Below, in pieces: positions 22,640-30,664 of a stretch of DNA of 34,383 nt. The notes under the pieces were generated by a model, which saw only the letters and a program-made list of their open reading frames with translations, was not told the origin of the DNA and did not search any database. The translations under genes were made by a program, and so were the position numbers. This DNA comes from Candidatus Falkowbacteria bacterium UBA2355 (GTDB lineage Bacteria; Patescibacteriota; Patescibacteriia; Patescibacteriales; Patescibacteriaceae), in NCBI GenBank assembly GCA_002344425.1, contig DDTV01000017.1, positions 1-34,383 of the forward strand, read 5' to 3'. How positions within the stretch are numbered: the stretch's first letter is position 1; every line of letters begins with the position of its first letter.

Positions 22640-23569
22640 CTATTTTTGATAATTCTTGGTCCAAAACTCAATTGAACGCATGGCCTTATAGCCGTCTGCC
22701 GGATTGCCCAAGAAATAACGCTTACCGTCGGTCGGACTGACATACCAAGCTTCTTTATTGGCTTCAATATTTATAACGATACGGCCTTTCTGTTGATTGG
22801 CATAAGTCTGGTCAATCGGCATGCGGGCGTTGGCGGCCAAAGGATCAAAGCCGCTCAATATTTCATCCTTGTCTTTGAAGGTATCGCCGTCGCTGTCGTC
22901 GCTATCGGTTTTGGTTCCCAGGGCGGTTTCAACCTGATCGGACAATCCATCCTGATCGGCATCCGGGCCGGTATTAAGGTTGGCATCGGCGATTGAAATC
23001 TTGCGCAAATCATTGGCGGCGATTCCAGTGCCCAATTCCAAAATCAAATTATAGACATTGGCATCAGCCGAAGTGAGCTCGATTTTACACTGTTCCAAAT
23101 CCTTAACGGCTGTGGCCGATCCCTCGACTTCGGTTTTAAACTGTTCGGTTTTGGCGTTAAGTTCGTCTTGCGCCTTTTTCAAACTCTCATTAATCTGCGT
23201 CACCTCAGCCTCTTTCTTTGATAAATTTTCGGTTGCTTTGGCAAGCTCTTCTTTAGTGCTGGTAACGGCTAAAAGCAAGTTGGTGTTGTCATTATAAATC
23301 TTCAAAATCAAACCGACCGCTCCTAAAAATAAAGCGATTATCAAGCCGTAAAAAACCCAGCGCTGCCAATGGCGCTTAGATACTTCTCGAGCAAGAGCTT
23401 CATGGTGCTCTACGGGCGGAATTCCCGCCGGCGCAGGCATGGGATTATTTGCAAACATAGGTTTAGAAAATTGATTAGTAGATGAAGGCGCGGCCGAAGT
23501 CGCCTGCCCGCAATAAGGGCAGCGCGGCGTATTGTTCAAGATCAATTTTTGACAATTGGGGCAGCGCAT
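22640..23569 (-). CDS. Zinc-ribbon / TM / coiled-coil / Ca-binding surface protein
   Basis: This 309-residue protein has a striking layout. A cytoplasmic zinc ribbon (CPNC at 3-6, CPYC at 17-20) is followed by a Pro/Ala-rich linker, a single membrane helix (about 71-92), and an extracytoplasmic coiled coil (about 100-165). Two EF-hand or thrombospondin-3-like calcium loops come next (DADQDGLSDQVE and DSDGDTFKDKDE, about 205-245). The C-terminal module ends in EAWYVSPTDGKRYFLG and is one I know from other Patescibacteria surface proteins. The ATG at 23569 lies 9 nt after an extended -10, so the transcript is near leaderless. Function is unknown; a cell-surface or peptidoglycan-associated role fits the topology. 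It precedes gpmA with a 2-nt gap. Confidence 0.8.
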   Translation of the reverse strand: MRCPNCQKLILNNTPRCPYCGQATSAAPSSTNQFSKPMFANNPMPAPAGIPPVEHHEALAREVSKRHWQRWVFYGLIIALFLGAVGLILKIYNDNTNLLLAVTSTKEELAKATENLSKKEAEVTQINESLKKAQDELNAKTEQFKTEVEGSATAVKDLEQCKIELTSADANVYNLILELGTGIAANDLRKISIADANLNTGPDADQDGLSDQVETALGTKTDSDDSDGDTFKDKDEILSGFDPLAANARMPIDQTYANQQKGRIVINIEANKEAWYVSPTDGKRYFLGNPADGYKAMRSIEFWTKNYQK

Positions 23570-23578
23570 AACAACTAT

Positions 23579-23587
23579 AGTATACCA
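23579..23587 (-). promoter_or_regulatory. Extended -10 giving a near-leaderless transcript
   Basis: On the minus strand TGGTATACT (+ 23579-23587) is followed after 9 nt by the ATG at 23569. It would drive the zinc-ribbon protein and gpmA. Confidence 0.55.
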
Positions 23588-23612
23588 TATTTTCAAATAA
23601 ACGGCATAAACG

Positions 23613-23641
23613 TTGACATTTCAATAAAAGCATGATGTAAT
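23613..23641 (+). promoter_or_regulatory. Promoter of the 139-residue protein gene
   Basis: TTGACA (23613-23618), 17-nt spacer, TGTAAT (23636-23641), placed 40 nt upstream of the ATG at 23682. It is divergent from the promoter of the zinc-ribbon protein gene. Confidence 0.65.
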
Positions 23642-23681
23642 CCGAGAAGCTATTTGAAAAATAAATATAGAAATAAAAAAA

Positions 23682-24101
23682 ATGAACGAAAAAAGAAAAA
23701 ATGATTTTCAAAGAGATTGCAATCGGCTCGACCTGCGTTCGGCAATCGAAATACACTGCTATTCAATAGATATAGAATTTTTAAGGACTCTTCCCCTGCC
23801 ACAAATACAGCCCCTTATTAAAGATTTGACGGGCAGTAAGTTTTTAAAATTAAGACAGGATATATTTTCGGTTTATTTGGAGAATATCGCTGATAAGAAA
23901 TTAAAAACTTTAGCCGAAGAATATAACTCTTTCCGGCTTTTTATCCCTCAGCATAATTTTGACGGCAATGCCATGTTCTTCAAAGCGCTCGAGAAAAAAC
24001 TCGGCGATGACAAGGCCGAGTGGCTTAAGGCACGGGAATTGTTTGTTGATTCAAGCGCAATCAGCGAGCTCGTAAGAAACAAATTGGAAAAATTGGGTTA
24101 G
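23682..24101 (+). CDS. Hypothetical helical protein
   Basis: This 139-residue soluble, charged and mostly helical protein has no signal peptide and no recognisable domain. A Cys/His-bearing segment lies near the N-terminus (RSAIEIHCYSIDIEFLRTLP). The gene has a good promoter (TTGACA/TGTAAT) and a dedicated terminator, so it is a real monocistronic gene. It stands between the divergent surface-protein operon and a convergent serine hydrolase gene. I assign no function. Confidence 0.7.
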   Translation: MNEKRKNDFQRDCNRLDLRSAIEIHCYSIDIEFLRTLPLPQIQPLIKDLTGSKFLKLRQDIFSVYLENIADKKLKTLAEEYNSFRLFIPQHNFDGNAMFFKALEKKLGDDKAEWLKARELFVDSSAISELVRNKLEKLG

Positions 24102-24117
24102 AAAACCCGAAACCATA

Positions 24118-24145
24118 AAGGCACCGAAAAAACGGTGCTTTTTTA
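24118..24145. terminator. Terminator after the 139-residue protein gene
   Basis: GCACCG (24121-24126) pairs with CGGTGC (24133-24138) around AAAAAA, followed by TTTTTTATT. The A-run on the left side could also serve the convergent hydrolase gene. Confidence 0.8.
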
Positions 24146-24745
24146 TTGGGAATTTATATCGGAAAACAGTTCGGGGAAAGTTTCTTGAGAAAAGTGTCCA
24201 TAGGCGGGAAAGATTCGCAAAACCGCCTTCGGCAAGGCCTGTTGATATTTTTGCGCGTTGGCCGGCGCTACGACTTCATCGTCTTGACTTTGATATATAT
24301 AAATCTTTTCCGCCGAACTGCCGAGTCGGCTCAAATCTTTGGGCAAAGCAAAGGAGGCCATAGAGTAATCTTCGCCTTCGGCATCAAAGGGAGCGGCCAA
24401 TAAAAATAACTTGCTGATTTTTTTAGGAAAATCATTCTCGGCCAAATACTTGGCTAAAAAATTACCGCCAAGAGAATGGCCGATCAAAATAACTCCCTCG
24501 TTTAAAAAAGGAATTATTTTTTCAAACCATAATTTCCATTCATCATACAAAGCGTTCCATTTGTTGGGCATATCGGGCGTCAAGCATTCGTAATCGTCGC
24601 CGAGCTCGGCGATTAGCCAATCACGCCATCGACGCCGGGGCTTGAAACGCTCTATATCAATAGGAAAGCTCTTTAAAAAGGCGATATATTCTTCGTAGCT
24701 ATTGAAGGTGTCGCCACCGTGGATAAAAACGATTTGTTTCTTCAT
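24143..24745 (-). CDS. Alpha/beta-fold serine hydrolase (RBBP9/YdeN-like)
   Basis: This 200-residue cytoplasmic hydrolase has the nucleophile elbow GHSLGG (Ser91), an acid in SQDDEVV (Asp155 or 156) and the catalytic His184 in AYGHFS. The N-terminus VFIHGGDTFNSYEEY supplies the oxyanion region. Size and layout fit the RBBP9/YdeN family of small serine hydrolases, whose natural substrates are mostly unknown. An internal basic patch (FKPRRRWRDW) is a feature I know from homologues in Patescibacteria. It is transcribed alone, convergent to the preceding gene and divergent from purL. Confidence 0.85.
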   Translation of the reverse strand: MKKQIVFIHGGDTFNSYEEYIAFLKSFPIDIERFKPRRRWRDWLIAELGDDYECLTPDMPNKWNALYDEWKLWFEKIIPFLNEGVILIGHSLGGNFLAKYLAENDFPKKISKLFLLAAPFDAEGEDYSMASFALPKDLSRLGSSAEKIYIYQSQDDEVVAPANAQKYQQALPKAVLRIFPAYGHFSQETFPELFSDINSQ

Positions 24746-24908
24746 ATAAGTTAAGATTACAACAGCTCGGCTTGCTTGACTAGGGCCTTTTCTATAATTT
24801 GACTTAAACTGGCAAAAAAGCTAATTTTATATATTAACCCTTATAAAAACAGAGGTTAATAAGACAAGAACATTAATAATAAATCATAAAAACAGGAGGA
24901 AAAATAAA
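24746..24908. other. Divergent intergenic region before purL
   Basis: This AT-rich 163-nt region holds TTGACT boxes and a TATAAT-like sequence (around 24775-24810), but no pair with good spacing that I can call with confidence. The purL leader ends in AGGAGG. I see no riboswitch-like conserved core; a PurR or guanine/PRPP riboswitch is not evident by eye. Confidence 0.4.
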
Positions 24909-27900
24909 TTGCTAATAAAAGAGTATTTCCGACTTTTGGCTTCCGGGCTGGAAGCCTGCTTCAGGGTTCAGATAACAGAAGATTTAACGCCGGAAGAAGA
25001 GAAAAATTTGGTTTGGTTTTTATCTGAAACTTTTGATCCCGAGGGGTTCGGGACCAAATCATTTCTCAGGGCGCAAAAAGAAGCGACCGTAGAGATCGGT
25101 CCGCAACTTAATTTTGCTACCGCGGCTAATACCAACGCCGTAGCAATGTGTCATGCCTGCGGCTTAACAAAAGTAAACAGGATTGAGCAATCCAGAATAC
25201 TGTTGGCCAAAAGCACCGGCAAATTACGTTATCCTGATGACATGACTGAACAATATTATGACAGTAATAATTTCAGTTTTGACATCAATAAAAAACGCGA
25301 AGCAGTATATCAAATACCTTTAATGGAAGAGGGTCCGGATGTTTTGAAAAAAATTCCGGGCATTTCCATGGATGAAGCTGACCGCATGCTCTATTACAAT
25401 TATTTTGTAAAAGAATGCGGACGTAATCCAACCAATGTTGAGATTATGGATTTGAACAATGCCAACAGCGAACATTGTCGTCACGCCTATTTCAAAGGAA
25501 AAATGAACATAGACGGCCAGACGATGAATGAAACGCTGATGGAAATAGTTAAATCAACTTTAAAGGCCAATCCTAACAACAGTTTAGTGGCTTTTAAAGA
25601 CAACTCCAGCGTTATCAAGGGCTATTTGGTCAAAACCATTATCCCGGAATTTCCCGGAAGAGTTTCCCGTTTTAAAGAAGTGAAGGTTACTTACCATTTT
25701 CTTTTAACCGTAGAAACTCACAACTTCCCCACGGGAGTTGCCCCTTTCCCCGGCGCTGAAACCGGCACGGGCGGAAGAATCAGGGATGTTCAGGCAACCG
25801 GCAGAGGCGGATTGGTTGTTGCGGGCGGCATAGTCTATTGCGTAGGCAATCTTTTTATTCCTGGCTATGACTTGCCATGGGAAAATAAATCGCTTACTTA
25901 TCCGACCAACTTGGCCTCACCCTTAAAAATCTTAATTGACGCTTCTAACGGAGCCTCTGATTACGGTAACAAGTTCGGTGAACCGGTGATAATCGGCGCA
26001 ACGCGCAGTGTCTGTCTTTTTCAGGGCAATGAGCGGCGGGAATTTCTTAAGCCCGTCTTAGCTACTGCCGGTATTGGGCAAATCGACACCCGTCATACTG
26101 AAAAGAATGAGGCGGAAAAAGATATGCTCATTATTGAAATAGGCGGACCGGGTTACCGAATTGGAGTTGGCGGAGGCGCGGCTTCTTCAAAATTGCAGGG
26201 TGAAAATGAAGCTAAGCTTGATTTCAACGCCGTGCAACGCGGAGATGCCGAGATGGAGCAAAAGATGAACCGGGTTATTAGAGCCTGTATTGAAATGGGC
26301 GAAAATAATCCTTTAGATCTTATTCATGATTCCGGTGCAGGCGGATCTGCTAATGTCTTGAAAGAATCAGTAGGCAAAGCCGGCGGTTTGGTTAATATCC
26401 GTAAGATTAAGTTGGGTGATTCGACTATGTCAGTCCTCGAAATTTGGATAGCCGAATATCAGGAACGCAACGGTTTATTATTGCGCTCCGAAAGACTTGA
26501 AGAATTTCAGGAAATCTGCGAACGGGAACAGGTCAACTGTGAATTATTAGGTTATGTTACCGGAGACGGACACTTTGTAGTCTATGATGAGGAAGACGAC
26601 TCAACGCCGGTCAATCTTGATTTGGAAAAAGTCTTAGGCAATATTCCGCAAAAGACTTTTAACGATGAAACGATTGAACCCGAGCTGAGCCGCCTTGATC
26701 TTCCTTCTGAAGAAAATTTTGCTGAAGCCTTGGAAAGAGTATTAAAGCTTCTTTCCGTAGGCTCCAAAAGATTCTTAATTAACAAAGTGGACCGCTCTGT
26801 TACCGGCTTAATTGCCGCGCAGCAGGGTTGCGGCCCGCTTCACCTTCCGGTGGGCGATTACGGCATTATTGCCCAAAGCCATTTTCCAAATGAATCCGGA
26901 ATCTATACCGGCGCAGCCATTGCAATGGGTGAACAGCCTGTAAAAATGCTCGTTGATATAGAAGCGGGAGCCCACTTGTCAGTAATTGAAGCTTTGACTA
27001 ATATTGCTTTTGCCAATATCAGTTGTCTGGAAGATATAAAATTTTCAGGTAACTGGATGTGGGCCGCCAAGCTCAAAGGCGAAGGCTCTAAATTATACAG
27101 AGCGGCAGTTGCTATTCGTGACTTAATGGTTAAGTTGGGTGTAGCCATAGACGGTGGGAAAGATTCTCTGACCATGGGAGCCAATGTTCCTTGTTCTGAC
27201 GGCTCAGTGGAAATAGTTAAATCTCCCAGCCAATTTCTGGCTACGGGTTATTGTTCAGTCCCTGACATCACCAAAAAAGTAACGCCCGATATCAAACATC
27301 CCGGCAAAAGTTGCTTAATGCGCATAGACCTAGGCAATCGCAAACGTCGTTTAGGCGGCTCTGCGTTAGCGCAAGTCTATAAACAAATCGGCAATGATTG
27401 TCCGGATGTAGAACAGCCCGAACTGGTTGTTGCAGCTTTTAAGGCAATCAATGAATTAATTGATAAAAAACTTGTCTTAGCGGCTCATGATATCAGTGAT
27501 GGCGGTTTTGTCTGCACGGCTTTGGAAATGGCCTTTGCCGGTAACTGCGGCTTGGTGCTAAATATTGATTGCGATGACGAGGATATTATGAAAGAATTAT
27601 TTGCTGAAGAGGCTGGCTGGATTATTGAATATGATTCAAACAACCAGAACTTGGTAAATGACATTCTGAAGGACATACCGCAACATTGCCTCATCTTTGC
27701 AGGCGAAACCATGCCGGAAAAAAATATTATCATCTTTGATGAGGAAGGAGAATTCTATTTCAAGGAAGAAATGGTAAAACTCCGGCAGATATGGGAAGAA
27801 ACAAGCTTCCAGCTTGAAAAATTACAGTCCAACCCCGTAACTGCCGAAGCTGAGAAAGAAAATATTTATAACCGGCCCGGACCGAACTATACTTTATCCT

Positions 27901-28745
27901 TCAGTCCTCAACCGACTTTGGATATTTTCTTAAACCGAAGCAATAAACCAAAAGTCGCCATTATCAGAGAGGAGGGTTCCAACGGCGACCGCGAAATGAC
28001 TTCGGCCTTTCATCATGCAGGATTTGAATGCTATGACATATTGATGGATGACTTGCTTAAGGGAAAAATTTCTCTCGAAATTTTCAGAGGAATTGCCTTT
28101 GTCGGAGGCTTTAGTTATGCCGACATCTTGGGTGCAGCAAAAGGCTGGGCAGGGAAAATTCTTTTCCATCCCACATTGAAAAAGATGTTTGACGATTTTT
28201 ACAATCGTAGCGACACTTTCTCATTGGGAGTTTGCAATGGCTGTCAATTAATGGCTTTGTTGGGCTGGGTGCCATGGAAAGGAACAGAAACAAAACAACA
28301 GCCTCGCTTCATTAAAAACATTTCAGGACGCTTTGAATCCCGTTTCTCAACAGTTAAAATCCTGCCGAGTCCTGCAATTATGCTAGAAGGCATGGAAGAA
28401 TCAACTTTGGGTATTTGGGTAGCGCATGGCGAAGGCAATCTGCATGTTCCTGACAATGATATGCTAGGAAATATTATAGACCAGAGTCTGGCGCCGCTTC
28501 GTTATGTTAATGATGATAATCAAATTACAAATGATTATCCATTCAACCCGAACGGTTCACCCCTGGGAATTGCCGCTTTATGCGATCCGACCGGAAGACA
28601 TCTTGCTATGATGCCGCATCCGGAAAGATGTTTTATTAAATGGCAGTCACCTTGGTTACCTGAATCATGGGAAAATTTACACGCTGCGCCTTGGCTGAAG
28701 ATGTTCCAAAACGCCAGGGAGTGGTGCGACAAAGAATCAAAGTAA
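24909..28745 (+). CDS. purL: Phosphoribosylformylglycinamidine synthase, large single-chain type
   Basis: This 1278-residue enzyme converts FGAR, glutamine and ATP to FGAM in purine synthesis. It contains the N-terminal PurS-like part, two AIR-synthase-like ATP-binding halves (first with VETHNFPTGVAPFPGAETGTG in shorter blocks, about 270-300; second around 630-950), and a C-terminal class I glutaminase. That domain has nucleophile Cys1109 (GVCNGCQ) and the His-Glu dyad in HPER (1237-1240). Length fits the single-chain form of gamma-proteobacteria and eukaryotes (E. coli 1295) rather than the split PurS/PurL/PurQ form. It starts at TTG, supported by AGGAGG at 24894-24899. No other pur biosynthesis gene is present here. 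Confidence 0.95.
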   Translation: MLIKEYFRLLASGLEACFRVQITEDLTPEEEKNLVWFLSETFDPEGFGTKSFLRAQKEATVEIGPQLNFATAANTNAVAMCHACGLTKVNRIEQSRILLAKSTGKLRYPDDMTEQYYDSNNFSFDINKKREAVYQIPLMEEGPDVLKKIPGISMDEADRMLYYNYFVKECGRNPTNVEIMDLNNANSEHCRHAYFKGKMNIDGQTMNETLMEIVKSTLKANPNNSLVAFKDNSSVIKGYLVKTIIPEFPGRVSRFKEVKVTYHFLLTVETHNFPTGVAPFPGAETGTGGRIRDVQATGRGGLVVAGGIVYCVGNLFIPGYDLPWENKSLTYPTNLASPLKILIDASNGASDYGNKFGEPVIIGATRSVCLFQGNERREFLKPVLATAGIGQIDTRHTEKNEAEKDMLIIEIGGPGYRIGVGGGAASSKLQGENEAKLDFNAVQRGDAEMEQKMNRVIRACIEMGENNPLDLIHDSGAGGSANVLKESVGKAGGLVNIRKIKLGDSTMSVLEIWIAEYQERNGLLLRSERLEEFQEICEREQVNCELLGYVTGDGHFVVYDEEDDSTPVNLDLEKVLGNIPQKTFNDETIEPELSRLDLPSEENFAEALERVLKLLSVGSKRFLINKVDRSVTGLIAAQQGCGPLHLPVGDYGIIAQSHFPNESGIYTGAAIAMGEQPVKMLVDIEAGAHLSVIEALTNIAFANISCLEDIKFSGNWMWAAKLKGEGSKLYRAAVAIRDLMVKLGVAIDGGKDSLTMGANVPCSDGSVEIVKSPSQFLATGYCSVPDITKKVTPDIKHPGKSCLMRIDLGNRKRRLGGSALAQVYKQIGNDCPDVEQPELVVAAFKAINELIDKKLVLAAHDISDGGFVCTALEMAFAGNCGLVLNIDCDDEDIMKELFAEEAGWIIEYDSNNQNLVNDILKDIPQHCLIFAGETMPEKNIIIFDEEGEFYFKEEMVKLRQIWEETSFQLEKLQSNPVTAEAEKENIYNRPGPNYTLSFSPQPTLDIFLNRSNKPKVAIIREEGSNGDREMTSAFHHAGFECYDILMDDLLKGKISLEIFRGIAFVGGFSYADILGAAKGWAGKILFHPTLKKMFDDFYNRSDTFSLGVCNGCQLMALLGWVPWKGTETKQQPRFIKNISGRFESRFSTVKILPSPAIMLEGMEESTLGIWVAHGEGNLHVPDNDMLGNIIDQSLAPLRYVNDDNQITNDYPFNPNGSPLGIAALCDPTGRHLAMMPHPERCFIKWQSPWLPESWENLHAAPWLKMFQNAREWCDKESK

Positions 28746-28752
28746 CAATAAT

Positions 28753-28780
28753 AAAACCCGTAAATAAATTTACGGGTTTT
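28753..28780. terminator. Bidirectional terminator after purL
   Basis: A 12-bp perfect stem AAAACCCGTAAA / TTTACGGGTTTT (28753-28764 with 28769-28780) encloses loop TAAA. It lies between convergent purL and the EamA gene. Confidence 0.85.
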
Positions 28781-28800
28781 AATTTATATTCAATTGATAT

Positions 28801-29223
28801 CTACTTGATAAAAACCGTGGCCAGCACTCCCGCAGTCACTAGAATTCCGCCCGTAACATTGCCGAGCGTCGGTTTCTCGCCCAAAAACACAAAGGCAAGA
28901 ATGATAGTCAAGGCCAGACTTAATTTATCAATCGGTGCGACGCGCGATGCTTCGCCGAGTTGCAGAGCCTTGTAATAGAATAACCATGACAAACCGGTGG
29001 CAATCGCGGAAAGAATAATAAAGGTATAAGAATACTTCGAAATCTTAAAAATATCCGCGGCGTTGCCCTGGATAAAAACAATCACCCAAGCAAAACCGAC
29101 GATAACGACGGTGCGGATAGCGACCGCCAAATTCGAATCGACTCCCTTGATGCCTATCTTTCCAAAAATCGCGACGAGCGAAGCGAAGAAAGCGGAGAGG
29201 ATGGCGTAAATAACCCAAGTCAT
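28801..29223 (-). CDS. EamA/DMT-type small transporter
   Basis: This 140-residue protein has five hydrophobic helices and the EamA pattern: WVIYAILSAFFASLVAIFGKIG at the start (kept short here), AIATGLSWLFYYKALQLGEA and the final AFVFLGEKPTLGNVTGGILV region. It is half the size of two-repeat EamA transporters, so it probably works as a dimer, as other single-repeat members do. The substrate is unknown. The start is 1 nt past the stop of the cupin gene, so the two are cotranslated. Confidence 0.85.
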   Translation of the reverse strand: MTWVIYAILSAFFASLVAIFGKIGIKGVDSNLAVAIRTVVIVGFAWVIVFIQGNAADIFKISKYSYTFIILSAIATGLSWLFYYKALQLGEASRVAPIDKLSLALTIILAFVFLGEKPTLGNVTGGILVTAGVLATVFIK

Positions 29224-29224
29224 A

Positions 29225-29623
29225 TTATTCGCTGGTTACGCCGTCGAAGTCAGCTTCATTATCCATAGCTTCCTGCCTAGTTGCGCGAACAATGCCGTCT
29301 TTATGATGCGCCGGGCAATAAATCGTATAGAGCTTTAAATCTTCGCTGGCTGAGGTATTGATAACATTGTGTTCTGCACCGGCCGGAACAATAACCGCAA
29401 AACCGTCGCTGACCTCATATTCATTGTCGTCTATGACAACCTTCCCCTGCCCGGCGTCGAAACGGAAAAATTGATCGTTATCCGGATGAACTTCCGAGCC
29501 GATTTCTTCGCCCGGCTTCAAGGACATTAAAACGAGCTGGCTGTGCTTGCCCGTATAAACAACTTTGCGGAAATTTGAATTTTCCTTGGTGTCCCGCTCG
29601 ATATTTTCACAGAATCCTTTCAT
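29225..29623 (-). CDS. Small cupin protein
   Basis: This 132-residue single-domain cupin has the first motif around GEEIGSEVHPDNDQFFRF and the second around VPAGAEHNVINTS. Metal ligands would be His and acidic residues of the first motif and His of the second (AEHN). The protein resembles small cupins widespread in bacteria (often with MKGFCENIERDTKEN-type starts) that lack an assigned substrate. A TATAAT (+ 29659-29664, minus strand) lies 35 nt upstream. It is the first gene of a pair with the EamA transporter; a joint sugar or small-molecule role is only a guess. Confidence 0.85.
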   Translation of the reverse strand: MKGFCENIERDTKENSNFRKVVYTGKHSQLVLMSLKPGEEIGSEVHPDNDQFFRFDAGQGKVVIDDNEYEVSDGFAVIVPAGAEHNVINTSASEDLKLYTIYCPAHHKDGIVRATRQEAMDNEADFDGVTSE

Positions 29624-29691
29624 ATGTTTATTGATATATAGTTAATCAACCTAGTGCCATTATAAGGGACTTTCGCCTTTTTGGCCAGCGG

Positions 29692-29720
29692 TTGACTTCC
29701 CTTCATTTTTAAGATAAGTT
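29692..29720 (+). promoter_or_regulatory. Putative promoter of the hpt-like gene
   Basis: TTGACT (29692-29697), 17-nt spacer, TAAGTT (29715-29720). The -35 is good and the -10 weak. The leader to the ATG at 29762 carries a strong Shine-Dalgarno (GGAGG 29750-29754, 7-nt spacing). Confidence 0.45.
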
Positions 29721-29761
29721 GCATGCATTGGTACATTTAAAAAACATCCGGAGGAAAAACT

Positions 29762-30325
29762 ATGGTTAATAAAGAATTTAACGGAGATTCATATAAACTT
29801 ATCTACAGCGCTGAAGAAGTAAATAGCGCTGTCAAAGCTTTGGCTAAAAAAATTGTTAAGGATTTCCGTCACGTACAAACACCGCCAACCTTGCTTATTG
29901 TGCTTAATGGCGCTATGTATTTTGGATCAGATTTGTCAAAAGCGCTGGGAGAATTAAACTTCATTCATCATATCGACACAATTAAATTGAAACGCTACAA
30001 AGAAGACGGGCACGGCGGATCGGTTGAATTGCTCAGCCGGCCGGAATCGATCGATTTGGAAAATAAAGATATTATAGTTGTTGAAGATATAGCGGACAAC
30101 GGGGACACGCTGAATTGGTTGAATAATTTTTTATCACTGAGAGAAGGCACTCCGCGTTCAGTGAAGTATGCGCTTTTATGTTTGCGGCGCCGACACCCAA
30201 CCTACCATTTCAAGGTTCATTATCATTGCTTTACAGTTGGCAATGATTGGCTGGTCGGTTATGGTTTTGACTCTGAAGGCCTTTGCCGCGAATGGCCGGA
30301 AATCTGGGGAAAACAAGTAACTTAA
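29762..30325 (+). CDS. hpt: Hypoxanthine-type phosphoribosyltransferase
   Basis: This 187-residue purine salvage enzyme transfers ribose phosphate from PRPP to hypoxanthine or guanine. It has the N-terminal loop VLNGAMYFGSDL (48-59), the PRPP loop VVEDIADNGDTL (106-117) and the C-terminal WLVGYGFDSEGLCREWPEI, all typical of HPRT. The PRPP loop has DNG where most members have DTG, a mild oddity. The ATG is set by GGAGG 7 nt upstream. It is monocistronic, with a terminator after it. It complements PurL in purine supply; HPRT activity rather than xanthine or another base is the likeliest reading, not proven. Confidence 0.85.
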   Translation: MVNKEFNGDSYKLIYSAEEVNSAVKALAKKIVKDFRHVQTPPTLLIVLNGAMYFGSDLSKALGELNFIHHIDTIKLKRYKEDGHGGSVELLSRPESIDLENKDIIVVEDIADNGDTLNWLNNFLSLREGTPRSVKYALLCLRRRHPTYHFKVHYHCFTVGNDWLVGYGFDSEGLCREWPEIWGKQVT

Positions 30326-30343
30326 TTCAAGCTTCAAGTACTT

Positions 30344-30375
30344 AAAAGCATCAAATCAATTTTGATGCTTTTTTA
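30344..30375 (+). terminator. Terminator after the hpt-like gene
   Basis: AAAAGCATCAAA (30344-30355) pairs with TTTGATGCTTTT (30361-30372) around a 5-nt loop, followed by more T. It ends hpt transcription before the inverted-repeat element at 30439. Confidence 0.8.
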
Positions 30376-30438
30376 TTTATCATAAGCAATATTTTATGCT
30401 CTCTGTAACTTTATGCAATAAATAACGTCTATTTTAAG

Positions 30439-30610
30439 CCGGCGAGGACTATAAGAAAGGGGGTGAATATATGAATACATCATTACATGTGATTAAGAAT
30501 CGTGACGACGACGATGATAAGAAAGGCGGCGACGGTGGCCGCACGGGCGAAGATAATTAATATATGAGGGAAATAGCACTGGAGTTTTTATCTTACTTAG
30601 TCCTCGCCGG
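30439..30610 (+). repeat. 172-nt inverted-repeat element around tiny ORFs
   Basis: The 13-bp perfect inverted repeat CCGGCGAGGACTA (30439-30451) and TAGTCCTCGCCGG (30598-30610) extends inward by a further TAAGA match with a 2-nt bulge. It encloses 146 nt holding a 29-codon ORF with a strong Shine-Dalgarno and the start of a second short ORF. It could be a closing stem of a structured RNA or the ends of a miniature mobile element; no target-site duplication is obvious. This fills most of the 339-nt space between hpt and the XRE gene. Confidence 0.6.
30471..30560 (+). CDS. 29-residue acidic peptide with strong SD
   Basis: The peptide begins MNTSLHVIKNR, continues with five Asp (DDDDDKKGGDGG) and ends RTGEDN. 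ATG is preceded by AAAGGGGGTG (30457-30466), a strong Shine-Dalgarno with suitable spacing, which argues that it is translated. It has no signal peptide or membrane helix. It lies inside a 172-nt inverted repeat and is followed after 3 nt by another short ORF. A leader peptide, a small regulatory or signalling peptide, or a chance ORF in a structured RNA are all possible. Confidence 0.5.
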   Translation: MNTSLHVIKNRDDDDDKKGGDGGRTGEDN

Positions 30611-30656
30611 TATCACAAATTTTCATATCAAAGATACGGAGTTATTTTTCTTATAG
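30564..30656 (+). CDS. 30-residue hydrophobic ORF, doubtful
   Basis: This begins MREIALEFLSYLVLAGI and ends with LFFL; it is mostly hydrophobic. It has no Shine-Dalgarno of its own but starts 3 nt past the stop of the 29-residue ORF, so coupling is possible. The right arm of the inverted repeat lies within it (30598-30610), which could instead mean the reading is incidental. It ends 8 nt before the stop of the convergent XRE gene. Confidence 0.25.
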   Translation: MREIALEFLSYLVLAGITNFHIKDTELFFL

Positions 30657-30664
30657 TTGATTAA

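Noticed and set aside
30439..30610. A complete insertion sequence
   Set aside because: The inverted repeats enclose only tiny ORFs, no transposase, and no convincing target duplication.
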